Notes: generated from the sequence alone by a model not told the origin. DNA of 64,000 bases from Marthasterias glacialis (GCA_911728455.2 OU452227.1:13408110-13472109); one strand, 5' to 3'; positions 1 through 11,838 are shown, counted from the first letter of the stretch. A program made the numbers and translations.

Positions 1-39
1 ATGGCCATTTTTGAAATGCTATAGCAGGCCTCAATCTTA

Positions 40-215
40 AGAAAAACAGGGGCAGGCCTTTGCTGGCCAAATCAGAGAAATTGTACAAGAGCATGCTGGC
101 CAAGTTGGTAGTGACAATGCAATTTTTCTGAAGGGCATGCTGGCCAACTCGACAGGGCATGGAGGCCAATGGCCTCGGTGGCATCGGATAAGATCGAGGC
201 TTGCTATAGACAGTG
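40..215 (+). repeat. Dispersed repeat family A, diverged copy
   Basis: A roughly 150-bp unit rich in GGCAAGG, GGGGCAT and GGCCATTGCCTC-like words. Better copies lie at 5743-5895 (inverted), 41590-41745 and 44998-45178, and aligning them by eye shows the same word order. This copy is the most diverged; its best matching part is the right half (about 145-205). No coding potential or clear terminal inverted repeat is seen. It lies in an intron or just upstream of the first unkempt exon in the window. Confidence 0.5.
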
Positions 216-643
216 CATGCCACAGCAGTTTGATTCTTAAAATGGCACTTTGTGCTGATGGAATTGTTATTGTATATACATTAATATAATGAAAACACTG
301 AACGTCTGAAGAATGTTTATCTAACGGATCTTCAAGAATTGAATTTGTATTCACACTAATTAATGGATGGATTAGTTTTCAGGGATCCTTGATCCTTTTC
401 AGGTATCTATGTGAGAGTTTAAAAGCACTCCATTTCAGTTTCCTTTTTGAAGATAACTTGTCTGGAATAAATAACAAGTCACGAGGTTTCAGTCCAGGTT
501 AAAAGAGATCTTCATGTTATTGTTATGTCATTTTGAAATATAAAACTTGTAAAGTTGATATTACAATTGCATGTTGAAGGACTATTTTTCAACAAGTGAA
601 GAGTTGTAGAATTTAAATAAGTAAGACTGTATATACTGAGTTA

Positions 644-904
644 ATGATGAGTTTTGGTTCCCAGCAGGCAGCAGCAGCATTCATGAGTCAGCCCAACACA
701 ACACCATACATGAGGCATATGAGTTTAAATCGGTTACTAGACTCTTCTAGCTCATCAAGCAGGGGGCCCCACTCCCCGCACACAGTAGGCAGTAACCCTA
801 ACTTATCAAATAGTGAAGATGTAGTCAGGATATATCAAGAGGAGATCAGTGTCTTAAAGAACAAGTTACACACATGGGAGGAGTCTTGGAACCAGGCAAA
901 ACAG
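644..904 (+). CDS. UNK: UNK exon: Ser-rich linker and start of coiled coil
   Basis: Open for 87 codons and ending at a CAG|GTCAGC donor after 904. The 5' limit is uncertain. The acceptor may be the AG at 639-640 or the better placed cag at 662-664; both keep the frame, so the ATG at 644 is probably internal. The product has a poly-Ala patch, a Ser-rich tract (SSSSSSRGPHSPH) and then the helix VRIYQEEISVLKNKLHTWEE. Confidence 0.8.
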
Positions 905-3865
905 GTCAGCAACATAAAAGACATCGCCTGATTTTAGTGTTGATTTTCAGCACATTTGAAGTATGTTACATCAAAGAATAACACGTTTTCAGTCTAGTTT
1001 ACTGGCCTGGATGATTTGTTCAATATCTATTGTGCTGAGATGACCTTGCTTTGAACATAAAGTGCAATTCTGACTAAGTTCAAATGCTAACCAGCGGTTA
1101 ATTAATGGCTCGTTTTAATCTAACAAGGCACTAAGAAAACAAAGAATTTTTCTGACTGTTTTTTACCATGGTTTTGACTAAACAGGAATTGATGGGCAAC
1201 AGCAAAACCCTATGCTAGGATCTGTTACAATGCTTCTTGTACTCATTGGTACACTGTGTTCTCATGGTGGTATTTATTACAGTGCACAAAGCGGATTGCT
1301 TTTTGATATCATTTAAAACTGTTGTTATTAAATAACTCTTTGCTTGGTTTTCTTTTGGGCATTTCTCTTGCGCTCCTTTCGTTCATGTTTATTGTGGTAC
1401 ACAAGAGAAGTCTAAAAGAGACCTTTGTGACTATTAACCTACAGGCATGTGATGCATGGAAAAAAGAAGCAAGTGAGGCGAGTGAGAAAGCTAAACTAGC
1501 AGAACGGGAGAAGCAAGTTGCAATGCAAATTAAAGAGGAGGTGAGATTGTATCTATACAGAATCTTTGAATTGGCACAGTAACCAAGTAACCAATGTTTT
1601 GTATTAAAAAATGACTCTGTTTTGCAACTTAGTTTACAACCTTACCTCAACTGTTTGGAGTCTGGAGTCTGGAGTAAAAAGAAGCATAAATTGGCATTCA
1701 AATGTATGACAGAATTACTTTGATTGATGAAAGCACTGCATGTACAAACAAGAATACTGTGATCATCCTTAAGTATTTGCTGTAACTGGAAACGCAGTCA
1801 TTTACATTCAAACAGCATTGATATGTCTGGCTGGCCTTTTTAGTCAAGTGTTGTTTGCATTGCCATGTTTGCTTAACACAGGGAAGGATTCATGTGTAGT
1901 AGCTTTCAGTATCTCAATAATGGAAAGTAGGCTTTGGAAAGTGGTGTTGACAGTCTCATGTGTATATCTAAGGACATTTCATTATTGTTTGTATCTATAT
2001 AGGCATTCAATGAAGCCAAATCATTAAAGCACGACATCGAAGGTTTGACTGGTGGCCCCTTTCTACACATACTGAACAAAGTAACCGACTTGAATAATGT
2101 ACCACTAGGCAGTCTCAAGCAACTTCAAATGCAACTTAAGACAGATCTGGACAGGTTAGAAAGGGTAAGTTTTTAGAAAGGGAACGGCTGTTTAAGACCA
2201 GCAGGGTCGGGCTGTGCGATAGCGGACCGAGGGGAATGCGAGGTCCTTTATCGCACGGCCACAACCATGCCTGATCTTAAACAGCTGTGTAAGACCGAGT
2301 TACCAATCTTATTCCCAGTCATAAATACCATTTTTTTTTGTTCAATGTAATTATGTTGGAAACTCTGTTTTGTCAAATTTTTCAATTCCTGTCCTTAGGT
2401 GCTGTTTCGCAAAGGGTCAAATCACACGGAACGCTCAACGGTTGTGCTTACACGCGCGTACTAATAGATTTTGCATTGAGTACTGGTATGTAGTGATTGC
2501 ATTACATGTAAATTAGCGCCCGCATAAGCTTGTGCGTCAACACGCTGTGCGATAGCGGACCGAGGGGAATACGAGGTCCTTTATCACACGGCCACAACTA
2601 TGAGCGCTGGCTTACTGTGTTTAAACACTTTTTACCATGTCTCTACTACATGTTGAAGCATGGCCGCATGATCTCCTCTCGACCAATCAGAATGGATAAA
2701 CTGTTCGGGGTATTTATGAATATGTTGTAATGGTTACAAAGACATTACTCAATGCCTGCAAAGGTCGATGAAACAGTTACTGAGCAGGAAATATTGCAAA
2801 TAAATATTTAGGTTTTGAAACAATAGGCCTTTTTTTTAAGGGTTTGTAATAGGCACAATCATCTTGTAAAATGTTTCCATTGTAAAGCACATGGAAAACA
2901 GGTTCTTGTCAAAGACCAGTATCAACACTTCATGTGACCCAACATACACATAAAATAATAAACCTGTTAAAATTTAAGCTCAATTGGTCATCAGAGTCAC
3001 AAGAAAATATTGGGGAAAAACCCTGATTTTTTCAGGGGGAAAAAACCCTGATTTTTTCAGGGGGAAAAAACCTGTTTTCACTGTTTTCAAACATCAAGTT
3101 TTGGTTTTGCGAGATCAAAACTACTTTTACTCATTTCTCAAAAACTACAGCATTTCAGCCAACGACAAAACCAATAGCCAGCACACAGTTTGGCTTCGCG
3201 AAAACGTATCGAGTATCAGAATATTTTGATATTCTTAATCAGATACGATATTTTAATAGGCTGAAAAAACACTGCAATATTCGAACGTCGTTCTTTGGCA
3301 CAAGCTTTTAAAATAGGTACTGGTACGAACTTTGTCATCAGTGAGCTTTCTGATTGAAACTAATCACGTTTTAAAAAAATATGCAGACCCTGTATTTTGT
3401 CTTTAACTGACAACATAAGAACTCAACATGTTCTCCTTTGTTCTTGTTTCTATGCCAGGAACAACCTTGTAATGAAGTTTCATTAGCTGTTTTTAGATAC
3501 TTTGATACTACAATCCTTGGCCTTCTGATGATGATATAGCATTCAAGTCATATCAAATAAGTCACTCTACCAGTACACTGAAATGGGAGACTTTCTTTTT
3601 GTAAGTTCAACACTTTGACTGTAGCTGCAGGTTTCATCAGTTTGTCACCATTCATATTAAACGTAAATCTTGACTTGATTTTTGCCAGATAATACACACC
3701 AAAGAGGCCTTGAAGTGTTGCGTGTGCCAAGAACGTGAAAGGAGTATAGCCACGTCACCTTGTAATCACCTTGTACTCTGTGATATCTGCGCCTCTTCCA
3801 AACTCAATTGTCCAGTCTGTCATGCTCAAATTACAAACAAACTAGCAGTAGCCCTTCCATTGTGA
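644..3865 (+). CDS. UNK: Unkempt-family zinc finger/RING protein, 3' part (four exons)
   Basis: Four exons, all joining in phase 0, encode the C-terminal part of an unkempt-type protein: 644-904, 1445-1540, 2003-2164 and 3689-3865. In order they give a Ser-rich linker, a coiled coil and a C-terminal RING. Unkempt proteins bind mRNA through N-terminal CCCH fingers and repress translation; those fingers must lie left of the window. The coiled coil carries the family-typical EESWNQAKQ joined to ACDAWKKEA. The RING shows CCVC, PCNH, CDIC and CPVC metal-ligand pairs. All introns are GT-AG. Family assignment is from remembered conserved stretches; unkempt versus its unkempt-like paralogue cannot be separated here. 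Confidence 0.86.
1445..1540 (+). CDS. UNK: UNK exon: coiled coil
   Basis: Ninety-six nt, 32 codons, flanked by ctacag and GTGAGA. It encodes ACDAWKKEASEASEKAKLAE and onward to KEE, a charged, Ala-rich heptad helix that continues the previous exon without a phase shift. The 5' flank also reads as an open hydrophobic stretch (1322-1444), but that is intron with a pyrimidine-rich tract before the acceptor. Confidence 0.85.
2003..2164 (+). CDS. UNK: UNK exon: linker before RING
   Basis: Fifty-four codons between tatatag and a strong GTAAGT donor. It encodes AFNEAKSLKHDIEG, then a LGSLKQLQMQLKTDLDRLER helix, which matches the remembered unkempt pattern just N-terminal to the RING. Phase 0 at both ends. 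Confidence 0.83.
2190..2735. repeat. Dispersed repeat family B, with internal duplication
   Basis: About 530 bp in the last UNK intron that matches 43960-44500 along its length. Shared landmarks are a hairpin around 'gaggtcctttatc(g/a)cacggcc', 'aagaccgagt', 'cgcaaagggtc', 'attgagtactg(g/c)tatgta' and 'ggggtatttatgaat'. In this copy the hairpin word recurs at 2545-2600, so it carries an internal partial duplication. A fragment of the right end also lies at 36793-36878, directly left of the POLR3H exon array. Not coding; probably a non-autonomous DNA element. Confidence 0.7.
2850..3240. repeat. AAAGGC-type MITE, diverged copy
   Basis: It contains 'caaagaccagtatcaacac', 'aataaacctgttaaaattt' and 'tcaattggtcatcagagt', which I recall as the body of a very abundant echinoderm (sea-star) MITE. 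It includes a short direct duplication of 'ccctgattttttcagggggaaaaaa' (about 3020-3070). The termini are eroded. A copy with recognisable ends is at 35944-36320. Confidence 0.55.
3689..3865 (+). CDS. UNK: UNK last coding exon: RING finger
   Basis: The acceptor tttttgccag ends at 3688 and the stop TGA is 3863-3865. The exon encodes IIHTKEALKCCVCQERERSI, then a TSPCNHLVLCDIC block, CPVC, and a short tail ending in ALPL. The cysteine/histidine spacing is that of the compact unkempt-type RING at the very C terminus. It is short and lies outside any long ORF, so an ORF-based annotation would miss it. Confidence 0.88.
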   Translation: MIHTKEALKCCVCQERERSIATSPCNHLVLCDICASSKLNCPVCHAQITNKLAVALPL

Positions 3866-6036
3866 TCATCAGTAGATAGCTAGCTTGGTTGTCACACCCT
3901 TTGTGTATCTATTACCCACATAACCCTGTAGCTTTAAACCATATCCTTTATCAGTTAACAGTTTTTGTGCATTATACTATTAACAGTGGGATAAGAATTT
4001 ACTAAGCCACCTTCTCAAAACTGTTCCAGAATAACTTGCGGATAGACTTTTCCTCAGTTGATTTTCCAACCCGCAAGATGTTCCCAATCAGTCCAATTAT
4101 ATAGTGGGGAGTCTGTCAACATACTTGCCTATAAAATGAGCTTTGTACTAGGTAAACGTCCACCTATGGAAAAAATCCATCCACAACTTATCCTCAATGA
4201 TGTACCCTTTGTGGAGACACTTTCCTGCATCTGGAATGGTTTTGTGAAGGTGCCTAAATGATGCAAACGTTTTTTCTAGCATGTTAATAGACACTGTCAC
4301 TACTCTCCATAACTACTGTAACTCATTGTCTACTGTTCAGTATTTCGGAAATGTCTGTTTTCTTCTCAATGCAATGATTGTCTAGTTCATGTCTGTCGGC
4401 ACAGCCAGAAGGCACAATACAACCTCGCCACCATGGGCAACGCACAGTATCGATACCTCTCGTCTCTAACCCTTGGTAGTGAAGCACCGAAAAACAACGC
4501 TAATTGGCTTCCAAAAGTGACTGCTTTGCGCGCACGCTTGTTAAAAAACTTTCAAACCCTGGTAGTGGTAGCTTAATGCGCGTGTGTCAAAATACCAGTA
4601 TTTTGACTCGATCCTACTTCAAATCAATCTCTTTTACACGGTCACTGTAAACTGCAGTTAGGTCACAAATCAAAGAAGAATGAGAGGGGACCAGTTGCGC
4701 CATAAATTGATGCCTCTTTTATGGGCTCACATACTTGAGCGCGCCTGTAGAGTGGATCGACCACAGGCCTAATTAAAATCTCCCATAATTTGGGAGATTT
4801 TAGTGTCACAATTCCAGGGTGACGGCGAGAGGACTAACCCCTGGGAATGAGGTTGGGCACAAAAGTGTCTTCATCTACGTGCCATTAATCAAAGCCACCA
4901 GGTACAAGTTACTAATTAATCTATATAAAGGAGCTCATTTCCAATGCCTAAGATAAACACAGCAGAAAGGAATTATACAGATTGGAAAACAAATTGGTTG
5001 GTTGGGTTAATACAAGCATTTAGGAAAATGCATGACCTGTATAAACTAGCAGCTGACAGTCAAATTTCCCATTTTCATTTTGGAATAAGTGTCATTTAAG
5101 AATATTGCTATGTAAGAACATAAGTTGTACTCGCCATCCAGAGAAGACAGTCTTGCACACCTTGTTTTTCGTGAGTTTATCCATTGATGATACCAGTTCA
5201 AGCCACATTTATATTATTTGCTTATTCATTCATTAAACCATGCATTTATGAAGACAAAAAAAACCCCTCCATTTTCACAATAATAGGAATGCTAAATGAT
5301 GTTAACCAGTTTATTATTAGGTCTTTCCGCCTTAGTTGTTATCACCTTACAGTTAAGTTTTGTTTTGGTTATTTTTAAATGTCATTTCTTACACAACAAT
5401 TGATAAAAACAATGTCTACTCTATAGGATGTTAGGTAAATGAGGCTTGGACAATACGATTCATAAGATCTTTGGATCTCTTTGGTCTCCTATTGTTTCAA
5501 GTTTCTTTTAACAATGCCCCCCCCCTTAATTTTACACAAAATCAAATTGAACATACTTGGTTTGTCAACCCAGATTGCTAATGCTAACACATTCTCACCT
5601 CGTACGATACTTTATCAGAGTGTCATCCAAGAGCCTTCTATTAATTCACTGTCTTGGCAAGCAAGGTTGTTTTCCACTGTGGTAGCGAACAAGGTTGTGT
5701 TTATCCCTTTGTTTATGAGTCATTGGTTTGAGTGCAAAAACATGCAGGCCTGATACTTCATAGAGGCAACCGTTGCCCCTGGTCATTGCCTTGGTGCCCT
5801 TTGAATTGTTCTAAAAGAAATGTACAATATGCTCATAGAGGTGCCTTTTATTGTGAAGAAAATGCCTTGGTGCCCTTGCCCTTTCAAGAACAAAGCAATC
5901 AGGCATGAACATGTCAACAGCTTGATACAAACTTAACTATTTAAAAGTGGAATCTTATCGCCAAAAAAAGGGATGAGCATATTGATTTGTCTTTATTTAA
6001 TTGCATCTGTATCAATACTTACAGAAGGATTAAGAA
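3866..6036. other. Intergenic, no gene seen
   Basis: The stretch holds the 3' flank of UNK with no nearby AATAAA, and a small perfect hairpin at 4775-4801 (AAAATCTCCC, loop of 7, GGGAGATTTT). It also holds a family A repeat in inverted orientation at 5743-5895, with word order matching 44998-45178 after reverse complement. ORFs of 60-90 codons here have no recognisable features. Confidence 0.5.
5743..5895 (-). repeat. Dispersed repeat family A
   Basis: The reverse complement reads 'gggcaagggcaccaaggcattttctt', then 'ggcacctctatgag', then 'aagggcaccaaggcaatgac', and ends 'tgaagtatcaggcct'. The copy at 44998-45178 has the same order on the plus strand. About 150 bp, no coding potential. Confidence 0.7.
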
Positions 6037-6294
6037 TAGACGGATCCATTAAGCCCGGTCCCTGAACATTAACCAGTCACAGCATTGGCTACATCACCAC
6101 TGTTCGCATGGGCAGCACAATGTGCGTCTCTGTAACGCCACACTGCACGACATGTAAGCGCACGCTATAAGTATGTGTAGGCATGTTTACAATTCCAGTA
6201 GAATTTTTTGTGTCGAACTTTTGTCAGGCTTTCGGTAGCCAAGCCTGTGATTAGTAAACACATAAGGGGGTAGGGGCTTAATGGATCAGTCTAT
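6037..6294. mobile_element. MITE-like element, TIR TAGAC(G/T)GATCCATTAAGCCC
   Basis: The left end 6037-6056 and right end 6273-6294 are inverted copies of about 19 bp (tagacGgatccattaagccc against tagacTgatccattaagcccc). About 258 bp in total with no ORF. A TA target duplication is possible but cannot be proven from one copy. Confidence 0.65.
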
Positions 6295-6544
6295 TATACA
6301 AGGAGATCAGATGAGTGTTTTGTGTAATTTAAACTTTCCAGCAGAGCATGTTGCTGAAAGGTGACTTGGATTTATGATTCAAAGAATGCTCTGGTAATAT
6401 CTATGTGATGACAGTAACTTGTCATCCTAAGGACAAGCTGGAGTTTCTGATTAAGAAAAAAATATAATTTTTATTATAATTATTAATTTCTGGTAATGAA
6501 GCCAAGGATGCCTCAAAGCAAACTTAATCATTGTAGCTCGGAAA

Positions 6545-6971
6545 CCTGTGGCAAGGTTACTTGCTATCTGAACCGGAAACACCTGGGTAAACCCCTACTC
6601 TTTCATGATAAGTGTTCTGGGTTCTTTTAATGTGCACTACCCATCCTAGTACACTGGACCTACGGCTTAACGTCCCATCCAAAGGACAAAGCAATGGGAG
6701 ACTTTTGGATGGTCCTTTTTTAACAGTTCTCACCAGTAGTACGCATGCTCAGAACTACGTGTGCAATACGGAGCATGTGTGCGCATGCCCAAAACTGTCA
6801 AAAAAGATTGTTGTGTCTGCTGCCGCCAGCGTCTCAGAAGTCTCACATCATGGTAGAGTGTCTTGCTCAAGGACACAAGTGTCGCGACTGGCCAGGCCGG
6901 GACTCGAACCCACATTCTGTAAACTAAAGAACTGAAGTTCGGCGGACTAGACCGCTCGGCCACGACATTCC
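6545..6971 (-). mobile_element. tRNA-derived SINE, split by a MITE
   Basis: On the minus strand the element starts with an A-box-like TGGCCGAGCGGTCTAG and a B box GGTTCGAGTCC, then CCTTGAGCAAGACACT. This is the classic tRNA-derived SINE head. The body resumes after the inserted MITE (6691-6852) with TTTGTCCTTTGGATGGGACG and 'ttaagccgtaggtccagtg'. It is not a real tRNA gene because the acceptor arms do not pair. Confidence 0.75.
6691..6852. mobile_element. MITE family C (TIR TGGGAGACTTTTG)
   Basis: The left terminus caatgggagacttttg and right terminus gaagtctcacat(ca) are inverted. The interior carries 'ggtcctttttt', 'ccagtagtacgcatgctcagaact' and 'gtctgctgccgccagcgtctca'. Two further copies are at 7846-7995 and 45190-45359. 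It sits inside a SINE, so it inserted later. Confidence 0.75.
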
Positions 6972-7384
6972 ACATATTTAAAAAACGGTTTATGTTTCAA
7001 ACAGATTTTACAAGTGTACAGCTTATGATAGTTTTTATTTGTCAAGAAAATGAAATATAGAAAAGGGATACAAATTATTACCTGGGTTTTCTTGGTTGAA
7101 TTTAAGGAACAGAAGTTTTTTGTAACTGTGCTTCAGATGAAACACAGAAAAACACAAATGCATGGTCCATCTATCTATGTGAATCAGTAATCTGGCATTA
7201 TCACAATGGTGTACATTTATTAAAATGGAAATATGCCTGTGAAGGCATAGAGATAGATTTCATACAGATGGGAAATTTGTTTCTAAAAAAATATTGTTTG
7301 TTTTTCCAATACATCAATGTCTGTGAATCACTGTATACTCCCCCACTTCCCCAAGTCCTGTGAAAAAACAACAACACAGGCTTA

Positions 7385-7462
7385 TTCCTCGGGTGGGATT
7401 CAAACCCATGATCCATTCTAGAGCAGATGTCTGACCAACTAGACCACAGAGGTTGCCAGCCA
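7385..7462 (-). mobile_element. tRNA-like SINE head fragment
   Basis: On the minus strand: TGTGGTCTAGTTGGTCAGAC (A-box region) and, 30 nt on, ATGGGTTTGAATCCCACCC (B box). The arms do not form a canonical tRNA with a matching acceptor stem, so I call a SINE relic rather than a tRNA gene. Confidence 0.5.
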
Positions 7463-7845
7463 GCTGGAAGCAGTTTGAATCATAGGATTGGAACTGCTAT
7501 CAGCTGCCGGGCAAAACACAAATAAGATCATTAATGTGCTGTTCTCCATTTTCAGCTTTTCCACTTCATGTTTTGTCAGTATTTGGTAAAATGCTGTCTG
7601 ACACTTATCTAGCCATATACATATCTATGTTGGACTTCTTAATAGAAATAATCAACCCCCCATTGTGTTTGTAAGAATCTTTGTGAGTGGTTTGTGCTTA
7701 CATGCAAAGTGTTAATTGGCTTAAAGATTTGATAGGCACCAGTCTTAATTGATTACATGATAAAGTGGAATTCTGTAGTTGCATTGAAAGTGTTTCAGTG
7801 AGGTAATAACAGGAAAATTAGAATTACTTGAAAACAACAGAATCC

Positions 7846-7995
7846 CAATGAGAGATTTTGGAACGATAGGCGACAGCAGACTTACTAGGTAACTTGTCAT
7901 TGTGAACGTAGTTCTGAGCATGCGCACAATTCAAAAAACAAAGGAAATACCCGGTAAGTCTGCTGCCACTTAGCATCCTCAGAAGTCTCCCATTG
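7846..7995. mobile_element. MITE family C, second copy
   Basis: Ends caatgagagattttgg and agaagtctcccattg, with the shared internal words 'gttctgagcatgcgcac' and 'gtctgctgcc'. Most diverged of the three copies. No ORF. Confidence 0.65.
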
Positions 7996-8912
7996 CATCG
8001 TGAGCCGATGATTCGTTTTCATTAACTGGGTATTTTCAACTTTCAAATCAGTTACGTGTTTTTCATAAACTAGTTTGTGTAATGATGCCAAGTTCATAAG
8101 CAAGTTAGTTCAACCCCTGTTTGTATTCATAGTGATGCATTTAAACAAACACTTCAAAATCTGCAGTTAAGAAACCACTTAACATAATGTAATTTGTATA
8201 TTAAGGCGTTCCAAATGATTATTTATCTCACAACACTTAATGTATATTTTATTTTTTATCGATGGGGCTTTGTTTTCAAAAAATGTTTTTACAATTGTTT
8301 GATTTCCTGAGAAAATACAAGTTGACTCTTCTTTTAATGTTTTTATTTGATCAGTTTGTAATTTGTCTTGGTTATATGGTAACAAAGTCACTAATCTTGT
8401 AAATTGTTTGTGTTTTTGCTAATTTGTACGGATGGCAATAATTATAAAGCGTGGTCAAGCTTGATTGACGAAACATCCTAATTCTTACTGCAGAATCAGT
8501 AAGTTATAATTATACATGTGTTTCAAAGGCCTCAATTCCTAGAGGGTGCTTCCAAACAATTGTAACACTTTACAATGGGACATGTGTCAAATTAGGGGAC
8601 TTCCATGCCCACAGAAAGTTGTTAAAATCCATTGAAATGGGGGGAAAAGTATGGCATAATTATATGTATGTGTAATTCAAGATTCTCCGTTTTATGCTTT
8701 GGGTATCCAGACTGTGACTTGTTTTGTTTGGAGGTGTAAGCAAAAGTATACCCCCGGTAGAAAAACATCTATTTGAATTGTTTGAAATTGCTTCCTTTTT
8801 CCTGACAATTGATGTTTTGTTCTGTGTCTATACAGTTACTGGATGTCATTAAGTATCAATGAGCCACAAGGCAGGTTGTGACTTTGAGGTAAAGAAATAT
8901 GACACAGTGTTG

Positions 8913-9168
8913 GTTTTATGCCTGTATTGGGGGACTTTCTGATTGTTTTATGCCTGTATTGGGGGACTTTCTGATTGTTTTATGCCTGTATTGGGGGACT
9001 TTCTGATTGTTTTATGCCTGTATTGGGAGACTTTCTGATTGTTTTATGCCTGTATTGGGAGACTTTCTGATTGTTTTATGCCTGTATTGGGGGACTTTCT
9101 GATTGTTTTATGCCTGTATTGGGGGACTTTCTGATTGTTTTATGCCTCTATCGGGGGACTTTCTGAAA
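8913..9168 (+). repeat. Minisatellite, eight 32-bp units
   Basis: Eight head-to-tail copies of a 32-bp unit, starting gttttatgcctgtattgggg, at 8913, 8945, 8977, 9009, 9041, 9073, 9105 and 9137. Variants are few: 'gggag' in units 4 and 5, and 'cctctatcggg' in unit 8. No function is suggested. Confidence 0.95.
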
Positions 9169-9631
9169 CAACCAGGAATAATCTGTTTGTTGACTCATCA
9201 GAATTGTTCAGTACACAAAGTGAATTCTGTATACAATCAATATTTATGGTTAGTGATTGATTGAAACAGTATTTCTTAGCTTGCATTAAACAAGGACCAA
9301 ATGAGGATCAGATCAGACTTCATTTTAAAGTACTAGACAATCTAGTGGCGTTTTACATCACTACAAGAAGGATGAATTGGTTTAAAGCTTATTGTTTGTT
9401 AATAATCATAGTATCTTTCAATAAGTAAATAAATATATATTATTTTTTAATTACAGTCTTTAGGTTTTATGGAATTGATGGAAATATTTAGATTCTGTGT
9501 TGTTTCGTTCTGTCTGAAACACTTGTTGCAGCTTTGTTACGAAACATTTCAAAGTTATCAGTGAACATAAAGACACATTTCAGCCAAATGACTAGCGTAG
9601 ATTGGTATTCTCTAAGCAGAGTATAGGAATA

Positions 9632-9851
9632 GACCTTTCCCATGAAATATGTAAATTGGACATCGCGCGTGCGCACTTACATTTTGGTTGGCAAAATTTT
9701 GGGAACAGTGCGCCCTTTTGCATGGGACTGATGGGCGCGTGGCGCGTACGCGCTTTGTGCGTCTGCTTTGTGCACATTTCAATGGCGTTTGCCAACCAAC
9801 AAGGTCTGTACGCATGCGTGAATGTAATTAGCATATTTCATGGGAAAGGTC
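9632..9851. mobile_element. MITE, 20-bp TIR GACCTTTCCCATGAAATATG
   Basis: The terminus at 9632-9651 is repeated inverted at 9832-9851 with no mismatch by eye. The 220-bp element has a GC-rich interior with several GCGCGT/ACGCGC words, unlike the AT-rich flanks. ORFs of 67-99 codons on both strands come from the lack of stops in the GC-rich core and are not genes. Confidence 0.8.
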
Positions 9852-11005
9852 CATTACTACAATGCTGGCCCCTGCATCCGATCAAAATAATTAGCATCTA
9901 GACATCATAATAAGTAGCATTCCTATAGCATTAATTGTACTGGTTTTCCATGTTTAATATTCATTTGATTATTCCGACATAAGCCGCAGCTGTAAGGGTT
10001 TGAAGTAGATTTTTTTTTAAAATTTTTTTTAGCTTGTGACTGTTCTTGTGTAGTGTATTAATGAAACCAGGTCATATAGTCTCACTGTATTGAGGGACAT
10101 GCCTACATATTAAGTATAAAAATAATCGGCCGCATTTTACTGTGGTTGAAATTTTAATAATTGTATACAACATTCAGAGCTATGTTAAAACAAATTATAT
10201 TTTCAACTTTTTTCGTCTAAATCTTTGAGAAAATGGAAATTATTTTTTGAAGTGGAAACTCCGTTTGGTGTTGACAGCATTTGCATTGCAGACTACTCTG
10301 AGTTATTATATTAAACAGAATAACTTGGTTAGTGTGGTTGTGCTGGATTGGGATTATGTGTATTTGTATCCATATGCCATGACCGTTTGACATGAACGAG
10401 CTGTGATCGGGGAAACTTGTTTTCTTTTAATAAATATCTGTCTGGAAAACATCCAGAAATAATGTCTTGAATGTATCAGTTATTATTGTTGATTGTGTTT
10501 CTACAGCTTAGCAGTATTGGAATTTTCTTTTATAAAAAAACCATGATTATTTAATCTGCCCCCAAAAAATTGTTTTAAGTAGAACGTCATGAACATCAAT
10601 CCTCCATGGAAAGACATACATAGAATTAGGATACATAACCGTTCCTAATTTACATATTATGTATAATTATGGTGTTGATATGGTAAAACTAAACCTGCAA
10701 AGCTCCTGCTACTTCCAAATTTCGGCAAACCGAATTAGTTTCTCCAGAAAATGAAGAAAAAAAACACTTTAATTTAAACCACTGCGCGGCGGTACAACCA
10801 AGACATTTTGAACACACAATCATCGCTTGCAAAAACGATAGTTTACTCATTGAGTTTGTTTATAATCAACATCCAGCTGAAAGGTTCACGAACTTTGCTG
10901 GGTGTAATCCCTGAAAATAGATCGATCATGAACAAGAAAACGTCATTACTGCAACTAACCAATCAGCATAATTCCTTCACGTGAACAGCCTAACAGGCCT
11001 GACTT

Positions 11006-11013
11006 TGACGTCA
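11006..11013 (+). promoter_or_regulatory. Consensus CRE (TGACGTCA) upstream of ATF4
   Basis: A perfect palindromic CRE about 290-370 bp upstream of the ATF4 leader exon. A second ATF/CRE-like word, TGATGTCAT, follows at about 11285. CREs bind CREB/ATF-family bZIP dimers, so promoter control by CREB or by ATF4 family members is plausible. Inference from motif and position only. Confidence 0.5.
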
Positions 11014-11299
11014 CGTTTCTGATGAAACTTTGCCTGCTGAAAATAGACAGAGTGAAAATAGTGTATAAACATCCGCAAGAAAATAGTTACTAATGCAAGT
11101 AAACTTTCCTGTTAAAATGCATAAAAAAGTCTTCAAAAGAACAGGAAATATAATTAACGTGTTCAAAAATTAAAAATTAGTTTTAGTGAATTTGGTAGAG
11201 TGCTCATGTCTTTATTTATAGTATTGTACCTGTGTTGTGTTGCAATGTTATTGTTTGTGTTTCCTTCATGCGCGTGAATATAATGATGTCATTATGTGA

Positions 11300-11510
11300 A
11301 ACGACCAATCTATTATAACCAATACATTGTAAACCTGCAGCACCGCCACGTTTTCCGTATACTTCTACATACACGACATGAGAAAACCAAGCCACGATCC
11401 GTACCGAAAACGAAGACGAAAACGCTCCATAATGGCTGCCTAGCGATTGTAAAACTGCCCAACAAAAGTGCAAATCCAACAGGGTTGCACCTACACACCG
11501 TAAACATGGA
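11300..11510 (+). promoter_or_regulatory. ATF4: ATF4 leader exon with uORF1
   Basis: The 5' untranslated exon ends at 11510 before a GTGAGT donor; its 5' limit is unknown. It carries a three-codon uORF1 (ATG GCT GCC TAG, 11432-11443). An in-frame ATG at 11378 would lengthen this to 21 codons if transcription starts upstream of it. A further ATG at 11506 lies 5 nt before the donor and, after splicing, is in frame with uORF2. In vertebrate ATF4, uORF1 allows reinitiation and uORF2 blocks ATF4 translation unless eIF2 is phosphorylated. Confidence 0.75.
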
Positions 11511-11838
11511 GTGAGTACCTTTTCTGTGGTTGTTTTTTATCTTTTAGACTTAATTGTGAACTGTTTTGTGACTCGTAATCATGTAAAAAGTTAATGTTAT
11601 TTTTGATATAGGCCTATCTCTGTTGTCTAGTTTTTGGTTCGCTTGCCTTTGTTTTGAGCACATTGTTATCTTGACATGAGACAAGAGAGATTACTCAGCT
11701 CAGATAGGCTGAGACAGAGTGTTTTTTTCACTAAAAAGGGAATCTAGGTTACTGTATGTTCCTTGTTCTGTGCTGTATAAATGTAGCCCAGCTCTACCGA
11801 CTAAGCTTTTAAAGCGAACTTGGCCTACATATACTTTG

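Noticed and set aside
6884-6967. tRNA genes at 6884-6967, 7385-7462 and 29757-29840
   Set aside because: A and B boxes are present, but acceptor arms do not pair and SINE bodies follow; scored as SINE heads.
9592-9901. Overlapping 67-99-codon ORFs
   Set aside because: Produced by the GC-rich core of a MITE with perfect 20-bp inverted ends.
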